DNA from: a virus
DNA: 25,422 nt
Direction: 5' to 3' (one strand)
Virus record (IMG/VR): IMGVR_UViG_3300010233_000231
Coordinates: 368-25,789 of that record
Part shown: positions 8,563-14,775 of the stretch, piece after piece
Numbering within the stretch: position 1 is the stretch's first letter
How the letters are laid out: the number at the start of each line of letters is the position of its first letter
Notes under the pieces: generated by a model
Database searches by the model: none
Told to the model about the DNA's origin: nothing
The model's input: only the letters and a program-made list of their open reading frames with translations
Made by a program: the position numbers and the translations under genes

Positions 8563-9111
8563 ATGGAATTAAAGGATGCTCTCAAATTTATGGTTGAAGA
8601 AGGGTATTTAGCCCGTATTCGTGGTAAGTATTGTGTTACCAAAAAGTTCAATGAACAAGTTACCGGCATTGAGAATGGATTAATCCATATCAACGGTGTA
8701 CCGCTTGTATTAGATTTAGCTCACACTGCCAAGGATTTATCCAAGATAGAATGGCGTAGTCTATATATACGGTACATACTGGAAGCTAAAGTTCCTAGTA
8801 AGTGTGAAGGTTCCAATGGGCAAATGTATGACTGTAATAAGTTCAGTGAGGATGCACTCAAATCATTCATTACGTATGTACGCGATGAGAAAATTGATTT
8901 GCGCCTTCTTACTGCAGTTACACAGTTATACTATGCCAAGAAGAACACACACAAGCAGATGATTAGTACCTATGTTACACAAGGTACATGGCGTAATGAT
9001 TATATGTATATGCTAGACAATATGGCTGATGGTAACACTGAAGCAATTCAATCTCACATCAAAAAAGAGTTAAACGATGGAACAGCATACGTTAGCACTT
9101 CCTTTGGCTAA
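8563..9111 (+). CDS. Hypothetical protein before the DnaB-like helicase, 182 aa
   Basis: The protein starts MELKDALKFMVEEGYLARIRG, which looks like a small helical or winged-helix-like segment, and continues with basic and aromatic text (WRSLYIRYI, LYYAKKNTHKQM). No family motif is secure. It begins 26 bases after the SF2 helicase stop and its last 35 bases overlap the DnaB-like gene. Position alone would allow a helicase loader or partner role. That is inference only. Confidence 0.6.
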   Translation: MELKDALKFMVEEGYLARIRGKYCVTKKFNEQVTGIENGLIHINGVPLVLDLAHTAKDLSKIEWRSLYIRYILEAKVPSKCEGSNGQMYDCNKFSEDALKSFITYVRDEKIDLRLLTAVTQLYYAKKNTHKQMISTYVTQGTWRNDYMYMLDNMADGNTEAIQSHIKKELNDGTAYVSTSFG

Positions 9112-10261
9112 ACAATGGCATGAATACCCCTCACAGCACTTCATGCACTCTTATCTTAGGGGTCGTGCAGGACTAAATGTTGGTCTGGATAATAAACTCG
9201 ATGGCTTGAACAATTATCTGTATGGTGTCCATCCTGGCAGGTACTACTTGATTGGTGCAGATTCTGGTGTAGGTAAGACTACATTTGTAGATTTTGCATT
9301 CGTTCTCAGTACCATACAAGGAGCAGAAAGAGCAGGCAAAAAGCTCTATTTATTCTACTACTCATTTGAGATTTCCAAGCAAGCAAAAGTTGCTAAATGG
9401 ATTTCTCAAGCAGTATACCTCAAGTACGGTGTTAGGCTTCCAAGTGAGTATATCATGGGTCGTATCACGGGCAACCCGGTTACAGATGAACACGACGTCA
9501 TGATACAGGATGCTTATACACTTGTAGAATATGTAATGAGTCGTATCACTTTCATTGAGGACCCAATACACCCTACGTATATCTACCATTCATTGGTGGA
9601 TAATCACTACGGTACTATTGGAACTATCCTCAGGGAGGAGCAGACTGCTAAACAGAAGCAAGAGAATAGACAAGGTAGAATTATTAAGTACACACCAAAA
9701 GCAGGAGAGGAGAATTCACAGACAATCATTGTTGTTGATCACATAGCGCTCACAGCCCCTGAAAAGGGTATGAATACTAAGGACGTGATTGACAGATTGT
9801 CTTCTTACTTCGTGCAGTTAAGAAACATGTTTTCTGCTACAATTGTAGTAGTGCAACAGTTTAACTCTGACCTGCAAACATTCAATAGGCTTACACACTT
9901 ACGCAAACAGGGTGCAGGTATTATTCTACCACAGAAACTGGACTTCGGTGATAGTAAATACACGTACCGTGATGCTGATGTTGTGATAGGTCTAGTGAAG
10001 CCCTCTGCTTTCAGTCTTGAGGAATTCTTTGGTGTTGATATTACCTTGTTTAAAAGCTACTATGTGTGTGCTGTACTTATGAAGAATAGGTATGGTATGG
10101 ACAACAAGATGGTTAGCTATTTCATGGACCCTATTACAGGATTGTTTGAGTACATCAAAGATGCTCGTAGTGCAGATAATCCGTTTCTTGAGAAAACCTA
10201 TTTACCTAAAATACAAGAACTAGATGCATGTCAGAACTTATTCTTCCCAAAAAGCCCGTAG
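9077..10261 (+). CDS. DnaB-like replicative helicase (RecA-fold ATPase)
   Basis: The protein has 394 residues. Walker A is GADSGVGKT (60-68). Motif H1a appears as YYSFEIS (about 94-100), matching the SLEMS-type motif of DnaB. Walker B is IIVVDHIAL around residue 220. H3 appears as VVVQQFN, which takes the place of the usual SQLNR text. The N-terminal DnaB domain is missing, so only the motor domain with a short lead is present. Family members unwind duplex DNA 5'-3' at the fork and partner with a DnaG-type primase, which is encoded here at 13553. It overlaps both neighbours, by 35 bases upstream and 34 downstream. Confidence 0.88.
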   Translation: MEQHTLALPLAKQWHEYPSQHFMHSYLRGRAGLNVGLDNKLDGLNNYLYGVHPGRYYLIGADSGVGKTTFVDFAFVLSTIQGAERAGKKLYLFYYSFEISKQAKVAKWISQAVYLKYGVRLPSEYIMGRITGNPVTDEHDVMIQDAYTLVEYVMSRITFIEDPIHPTYIYHSLVDNHYGTIGTILREEQTAKQKQENRQGRIIKYTPKAGEENSQTIIVVDHIALTAPEKGMNTKDVIDRLSSYFVQLRNMFSATIVVVQQFNSDLQTFNRLTHLRKQGAGIILPQKLDFGDSKYTYRDADVVIGLVKPSAFSLEEFFGVDITLFKSYYVCAVLMKNRYGMDNKMVSYFMDPITGLFEYIKDARSADNPFLEKTYLPKIQELDACQNLFFPKSP

Positions 10262-10842
10262 ATGCAAAGTACCTTTCCCCAAGAAAGCTGCTTATCTACG
10301 GTATTCCAAAAGTGGGTAAAACCACTGCAGTGGCAGAGTTGCCTGGTAACTTAATCATTGACCTTGAAAGTGGTGCAGAGATGATTCGTTCACTTAATGT
10401 GCAAGCAAAGAGTGTAGCAGACATTGAAGCCATTGTTAAGGCTATTGAGAAAGAGGGTACTGCTCTATATGCTGCCGGTAAGCGTGGTACAGAAATGTAT
10501 CCTTATCGTTACATTACCATTGACACTGGGGATGCGCTTGAAGAGATGTGTGATGCATCAGCTACTGTTAAGTACAAAAACAGTAAGTTGGCATCTGCAG
10601 AACAGAAAGCTAATCTAACCTCTATTACTGAACTTCCTCACGGCTTGGGGTATTACTACCTCAGGGAGGAGATGAAGCGTGTTATTAACTTGCTTACTAT
10701 TTACTGCGAACGGTTGATTTTGATTACCCATGTAAAGGACAGAATCATATCGGAGAAGGCAGGAGCTACAGCTACAGTTAAAGACATTTCATTGGGCGGT
10801 CGTTTGTCATCTATTATTTGTGCTAATATGGATGCCATTGGT
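10228..10842 (+). CDS. Sak4-like RecA-fold ATPase, exon 1
   Basis: The full spliced protein has 251 residues. Walker A is GIPKVGKT near residues 25-32. LIIDLESGAEM follows, and Walker B is YITIDTGDALEEM near residue 95. LILITHVKD and the DISLGGRLSS segment come near the end of the exon. This pattern (GxPKxGKT, IDLExG, TIDTxD) is that of Sak4-type phage annealing/recombination ATPases, which work with single-strand binding protein on ssDNA. The exon stops after ANMDAIG, and without splicing the next codon is a stop at 10843. The 5' splice site is set by P1, where TGGT (10839-10842) pairs with GCCA (10853-10856), with U·G at 10842. Confidence 0.86.
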
Positions 10843-11668
10843 TAATTTAGTAGCCACTTTAGAGAGCAATCTCTATCGAACACTTCTTTAATTGCTGGGA
10901 ACTCCTTATAGGACAATCAGCAGCTAAGCTTAAACTATTATTATGAAGAATCCCCAACTTGAAATTGGTACTGTGTACGGTCAATGGACTGTGCTCTCTT
11001 TTGTTAAGGCGATGAGTCAAACAGATAGACATACAGGTTACATGTGTCAGTGTACATGTGGTATCATTCGTAAGGTGCAAGGAAGCTTACTCAAAACAGG
11101 ACGCAGTAAATCTTGTGGGTGTACTACACAACAACGATTAGTTGCTAGTGGTACCAAACCTATTTATCAATCCATTATCTACAGTATTTATCGAAATTAT
11201 GATACACAAGCCTGTGAAAGAAATTACACCTTCTCCCTATCACTAGAAGAATTTAGTAAGTTAATAGCACAGAATTGTCATTACTGCAATGATACTCCCT
11301 CTAATACATTCAAGTCCGGTGCCAGAAGGTATCATGGGCTAGAATCATTTAGGTATAACGGTATAGATAGGCTTGATAATACCAAAGGGTATACATTAGA
11401 GAATTGTGTGTCATGTTGTAAGAAATGCAACTTTGCAAAAGGTAAATTTTCATATACTGAGTGGCTTCTCTGGGTACAGAAAGTATACCATAATCTTAAT
11501 AGTTTAGGAAAGTTCAACGACTAGCTCGAAAGAGCGTAGAGTACAAGTTAATGGTACTCGAAATGGGAAGCATCCTCTTATGGGATGAAGATATAGTCTG
11601 ATCTGTATAGTAATATGCAGCTGCTTGTGAAAGCGGGTTTGATTTTACGCATCAAATTGAACACATTG
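10843..11668 (+). ncRNA. Group I self-splicing intron in the Sak4-like gene
   Basis: This 826-base intron has the same core words as the polA intron: P AATTGCTGGGAA (near 10890-10901), Q AATCAGCAGCTAAGC (near 10914), R GTTCAACGACTA (ending at 11523) and S GATATAGTCTGATC (near 11589-11602). P7 pairs GACTA 11519-11523 with TAGTC 11594-11598. P1 is the short hairpin 10839-10856, with U10842·G10853 at the splice site. P2 is a perfect 6-base-pair stem with a GCAA loop (10860-10875). After S come a stem with a GUAA loop (11603-11620), a stem with a GUGA loop (11621-11636) and TTTGAT/ATCAAA. The last intron base is G. The nuclease gene lies between Q and R, in the P6 loop. Confidence 0.9.
10943..11524 (+). 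CDS. HNH homing endonuclease in the Sak4 intron
   Basis: The protein has 193 residues. The N-terminal half has the Tyr-Gly-x-Trp-Thr-Val segment (12-17) followed by a Cys cluster (C35, C37, C39, C58, C60), common in phage intron nucleases. The HNH core has CHYC (C112, C115), then GIDRLDNTKGY (140-150) and the second Cys pair region CVSCCKKCN (155-163), with Lys following. It probably nicks or cuts the intronless Sak4 allele so that the intron spreads. It sits between the Q and R elements of the intron, and its stop codon (TAG 11522-11524) falls in the R/P7 sequence, so gene and ribozyme share bases. It appears intact. Confidence 0.9.
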   Translation: MKNPQLEIGTVYGQWTVLSFVKAMSQTDRHTGYMCQCTCGIIRKVQGSLLKTGRSKSCGCTTQQRLVASGTKPIYQSIIYSIYRNYDTQACERNYTFSLSLEEFSKLIAQNCHYCNDTPSNTFKSGARRYHGLESFRYNGIDRLDNTKGYTLENCVSCCKKCNFAKGKFSYTEWLLWVQKVYHNLNSLGKFND

Positions 11669-11809
11669 TACGTCTACCGTAAACCTGGTTCTCAGAAGCT
11701 TTGGATCTCGTTTGAATCTTATGATGCAAACACTACCATGGGTGCGCGGTGTCCTCACTTGGTGGCCAAGAATATGGAACTAGATTGGTCTCAGATTTAC
11801 ATAGATTAA
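11669..11809 (+). CDS. Sak4-like RecA-fold ATPase, exon 2
   Basis: Joining codon GGT (10840-10842) to TAC at 11669 gives MDAIG-YVYRKPGSQ, which continues the expected beta-hairpin after the ATPase core. Exons of 615 and 141 bases keep the frame. The exon ends ARCPHLVAKNMEL...IYID, a typical end for the family. An ATG at 11615 opens the same frame further upstream, but it sits inside a hairpin (11603-11620) that belongs to the intron, so a separate small gene starting there is not real. A gap of 43 bases separates the exon from the next gene. Confidence 0.8.
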   Translation, partial: YVYRKPGSQKLWISFESYDANTTMGARCPHLVAKNMELDWSQIYID

Positions 11810-11852
11810 TCTGCTACCTCTTAATTCTTCAATCTATAACAAACAATTTATT

Positions 11853-12674
11853 ATGAGCAACAATTTCGCAAGTTTCCTGTCTACAGCAGTAGCAGTTGAG
11901 CAAGTAGTTACACCTAAGAAAGCAGGTGGTGGCCCCCGTAAAGAATGGAATCCCCCAACTGCAGATATTCGTATCTGGAAAGATGGTTCTGTGTTCCCTA
12001 GTGCAGCATTAGTAGCCAAGTATATGCTTGACTTCACTAAGCGTGTGTTGGATGAAGCTACTGGTAAGTGGAAAGATGTACCAGGCGGTAATGGTTTTGA
12101 TATTTTCTCTACTGAGAACTATCCTGCTATTCAGAATGCTAAGTTTGTAGCTATTGCTGCTGCCCCACGTTCTGCTGGTCGTATTGATTTGTTTGGCTCT
12201 TGCTCTTACTATACCTCTAAGGATTTGACTGAAGGTACTATCCCTGAAGGAAGTGCAGTAGGTGATCCTATTGTGTCTGTAATGGACCAAGGTAGCAACA
12301 CCTTTGGTAAAGGAATGTTGGTGATGCTTAACAGCTTATATGGTGTTACTTTAAATGAAGAAGGTTTCATTGACCTTGAGATTAAAGGACAACCAGATGT
12401 AAATGGTGTAGAGCAACCTTTCCGTAATCCTAACAACTCTCCTATCTACTTGATTCCAAAACAAGTATCTAAGGGAGACAAAGCAGGTGAGTTGACTTAC
12501 GTTCGTCGTGAGAATGCAGAAATCTTTGCTTTGATTCCTGTTGCAGGTTCCGCCACTGGTGCATTACCGGTAAAAGAGTCTACTGATGCTAAAGCTGGTG
12601 ATGTTGCCCCTAGTGACGCTACACCTACCGAAGAGAACGCTTCTACTGCCGTTCCTGCTGATGTATTGAACTAG
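11853..12674 (+). CDS. Hypothetical protein after Sak4, possible ssDNA-binding protein, 273 aa
   Basis: The protein has an Ala/Val-rich start, a basic Gly-Gly-Gly-Pro-Arg-Lys segment (25-30), a beta-rich middle (about 40-230) and a low-complexity acidic Ala/Thr/Pro tail (about 235-273). A beta-rich body followed by a flexible acidic tail, next to an annealing ATPase and a primase, is the layout expected for a phage single-strand binding protein. No OB-fold motif can be proven by eye, and the tail lacks the classic DDDIPF end, so the call rests mainly on context. The start context is AT-rich (CAATTTATTATG) with no Shine-Dalgarno sequence. Confidence 0.5.
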   Translation: MSNNFASFLSTAVAVEQVVTPKKAGGGPRKEWNPPTADIRIWKDGSVFPSAALVAKYMLDFTKRVLDEATGKWKDVPGGNGFDIFSTENYPAIQNAKFVAIAAAPRSAGRIDLFGSCSYYTSKDLTEGTIPEGSAVGDPIVSVMDQGSNTFGKGMLVMLNSLYGVTLNEEGFIDLEIKGQPDVNGVEQPFRNPNNSPIYLIPKQVSKGDKAGELTYVRRENAEIFALIPVAGSATGALPVKESTDAKAGDVAPSDATPTEENASTAVPADVLN

Positions 12675-12693
12675 GCCCATACAACCCTTTGAA

Positions 12694-12751
12694 AGCTAAC
12701 CCATTAGCTATACACATGATGGTATTCTCCGTGAGTAGTTTACCATCATGT
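12694..12751 (+). promoter_or_regulatory. Two tandem hairpins in the 115-base spacer
   Basis: The spacer 12675-12789 holds two perfect inverted repeats. The first is AGCTAA-CCCA-TTAGCT (12694-12709). The second has 11-base arms, ACATGATGGTA at 12714-12724 and TACCATCATGT at 12741-12751, around a 16-base loop. A T-rich stretch (TTTCCTTACTTTTAC) follows, so the second hairpin could weakly terminate transcription. It could also control translation of the next gene. This is the longest non-coding spacer outside the introns. Confidence 0.55.
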
Positions 12752-12789
12752 TTCCTTACTTTTACAAACTCACACCAATCGGAATTTTT

Positions 12790-13542
12790 ATGATTAAAGT
12801 AGGTATTAACGAGAACGTAGTTCTCAAGGAATCATCCATCTCCGAAAAAGGTCACTTGCTACTTAACTGGAAAGAGTTAGGAGCAGCTGCGAACGTAGAC
12901 ACCTCTAACCCATTTGAAGTTGCAGCATCAGGCGATACTATTGACGCCTCTACTGATGCCAAGCTAATGGTTATGTCTCTGCTTGTACCAAAAGAAACTG
13001 ACCAGAAAGGGGCTGAACTTACACGTCCACAACGTGCTAGTAGGGTTACCAATGACCTTCAAGAACTCATGAACAAGTTGAAGCACATTCTTGCTGCTTA
13101 TACTACCAATGATGTTATCAGTAAAGCCTTTGCAGATATTTATGCAGGTACTGGTTTCACTGTTGCGTTGTATAACGAAAAGGGTGCTGAGTGCTATCAT
13201 GATTTGTTATTGGACAAAACTCGTCTAGACGTGGTAAGTAAGAATGTGTTTGAAGCATTCTTATCTGTGATCACTCCCTTCCTGGACAAAGACGATTTGC
13301 CAATGAGGTTGAAGTTAGTACGCCAGAGTGCAGAAAAGCATTATGCTACTTTACCAGGCGCCAAGTTCTTGAGTTCTTATCCATTCTATGAGTCTATGAG
13401 CATACCGGTGGAAGCCACTAAGCTTAAGTTCTCTGATTATGAGATTAAGAACAAGTCGAATGATGGTACACCTGTAGCTCAAACACAGGCAGATGCCACA
13501 CCGGCAGCTCCAGTGTCTGCTCATCCTTTTGGTCAACGCTAA
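12790..13542 (+). CDS. Hypothetical protein before the primase, 250 aa
   Basis: An in-frame ATG exists at 12748, but it lies in the 3' arm of a strong hairpin and adds 14 residues that look untranslated. The ATG at 12790 (MIKVGINENVVLKE) follows an A/T-rich stretch and is preferred. The protein is soluble, with a beta-like start, a helical middle (about 85-180) and a low-complexity Ala/Pro/Thr/Gln tail (last 25 residues). No family motif is recognised. Its place between the possible SSB and the primase suggests a replication accessory protein. Confidence 0.6.
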   Translation: MIKVGINENVVLKESSISEKGHLLLNWKELGAAANVDTSNPFEVAASGDTIDASTDAKLMVMSLLVPKETDQKGAELTRPQRASRVTNDLQELMNKLKHILAAYTTNDVISKAFADIYAGTGFTVALYNEKGAECYHDLLLDKTRLDVVSKNVFEAFLSVITPFLDKDDLPMRLKLVRQSAEKHYATLPGAKFLSSYPFYESMSIPVEATKLKFSDYEIKNKSNDGTPVAQTQADATPAAPVSAHPFGQR

Positions 13543-13552
13543 ACCCTAAGTA

Positions 13553-14563
13553 ATGTTCTACGAAGATGTAATGCTAGATATGTGCAGTAACAAGCAATCG
13601 TTACTCACAAGAATAGATGAATACACTTTGTATTGTGATTACCTTGGTTACGAGCCTGATTTAGTTAGGTCTTATCCTTCACCCCTGAGAGAGGGCGACG
13701 AAACGCCTTCTTTCGGGGTTTATTATTCCCGTAAGCGTAAAGATGTTTCTTTCATGTGGAAAGACCATGCGTACGTAAATGGTAATGGTACTGCAGGCCG
13801 CAGCGGTGATATATTTGACCTAGTAGGGTTACTGTTTGGTTACACCAACATCATAGACATACTAGAGCACATCAAGGATGATTATGAGATGGGTAGTTTT
13901 CCCAACAAACGTGCATTGCAGATTGCTAAGAAACAAGCTCCTAGTCAAGTAGATTGGCATATAGCTGTTAGATCTCGTGCACTTACACCTGCTGACCAGA
14001 GGTTCTGGAAACAATTCAATATTTCACCAGAAGTATTATCTCGTTATAACACTACCCCTATCAGTGCTTATTGGATGGCTAAAGACCAGAGAGTCCCTTT
14101 TTATCCACGTACTGCTACTTATGCGTACCGTATATGGGATAGGTATCAATTATACTCACCTCTTGCAGAAAAGAAACGCAAGTTTAGGAACAATTGGTTA
14201 GAGTATTATGTACCAGGGTATGAGCAACTGCGCTATGTGAGTGACTTACTTGTTATCACTAAATCTTACAAAGATGTGATGATGTTTGATTCATTCAACT
14301 ATGAGGCAGTATCTCCGCGAGGTGAGGGTATTCCTCTACCTGCAGAGTTCATGGAGCATGCTAAGAATCGTTATAAGCGCATAGTGGTATGGCAAGATAA
14401 TGACGGTAAAACAGGAGCTGATAAGTACTACCCTGAATTAGAGAGGTTCGTTTGTCCAGGTTCTCCTGAGACTGGTGATCCGAAAGACCCAACTGATTAT
14501 TGTAAAGCATACGGTCCTGAGCGGACGTTGCAGTTAATCAACAATACAATATGGAGACATTAA
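13553..14563 (+). CDS. DnaG-like primase with TOPRIM domain
   Basis: The protein has 336 residues. The N-terminal part keeps the PSPLREGDETPSF segment (42-54) and GRSGDIFDLV (82-91), typical of the DnaG zinc-binding region. The four zinc ligands themselves are not seen. The TOPRIM domain has VITKSYKDV (234-242), the SPRGEG loop (254-259), DNDGKTGAD (282-290) and KDPTDYCKAYG (311-321). The first TOPRIM motif normally carries a catalytic Glu, and here the position reads Lys/Thr. The enzyme should make RNA primers at the fork for the polymerase, working with the DnaB-like helicase at 9077. It starts 10 bases after the previous stop and overlaps the next gene by 13 bases. Confidence 0.88.
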   Translation: MFYEDVMLDMCSNKQSLLTRIDEYTLYCDYLGYEPDLVRSYPSPLREGDETPSFGVYYSRKRKDVSFMWKDHAYVNGNGTAGRSGDIFDLVGLLFGYTNIIDILEHIKDDYEMGSFPNKRALQIAKKQAPSQVDWHIAVRSRALTPADQRFWKQFNISPEVLSRYNTTPISAYWMAKDQRVPFYPRTATYAYRIWDRYQLYSPLAEKKRKFRNNWLEYYVPGYEQLRYVSDLLVITKSYKDVMMFDSFNYEAVSPRGEGIPLPAEFMEHAKNRYKRIVVWQDNDGKTGADKYYPELERFVCPGSPETGDPKDPTDYCKAYGPERTLQLINNTIWRH

Positions 14564-14775
14564 CTCGTCTTCAACTCCTCCAACAACTAGAAGAAAAGTA
14601 CATGGGTAAATTGGTTAGGCATACTACGTATGTTGGTACTAATTTTTATGCACGTATAGAGAACATCAATTGTGAAACTGACGGTGGTGATGACTTTATT
14701 GTTATTGCACAAATAGGTTCCAAAAGAGTTGAACTATCTAGGGAGAAGTTTGAGGAAAATACAACTGTGCTATAA
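14551..14775 (+). CDS. Small hypothetical protein, 74 aa
   Basis: The protein is soluble, with a helical start (LTRLQLLQQLEEKY) followed by short beta-like text. No family is recognised. It overlaps the primase end by 13 bases and shares one base with the rIIA-like gene (TAATG), so it sits in a translationally coupled chain. The tight overlaps on both sides support that it is a real gene. Confidence 0.6.
   Translation: METLTRLQLLQQLEEKYMGKLVRHTTYVGTNFYARIENINCETDGGDDFIVIAQIGSKRVELSREKFEENTTVL

Noticed and set aside
11615-11668. Separate 64-residue gene starting at 11615
   Set aside because: The ATG is inside a GUAA-loop hairpin of the intron, and the text from 11669 is the second exon of the Sak4-like gene.
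11636-11668. Earlier 3' splice site for the Sak4 intron at 11635/11636
   Set aside because: It also keeps the frame, but it would place three stable intron stems partly in the exon and would need a 5' site that lacks the U·G pair of P1.
8534-12674. Recoding of TAG as an amino acid, as in some crAss-like phages
   Set aside because: Several genes end in TAG exactly at expected boundaries (8536, 10261, 12674, 18708), and no gene needs TAG read-through.
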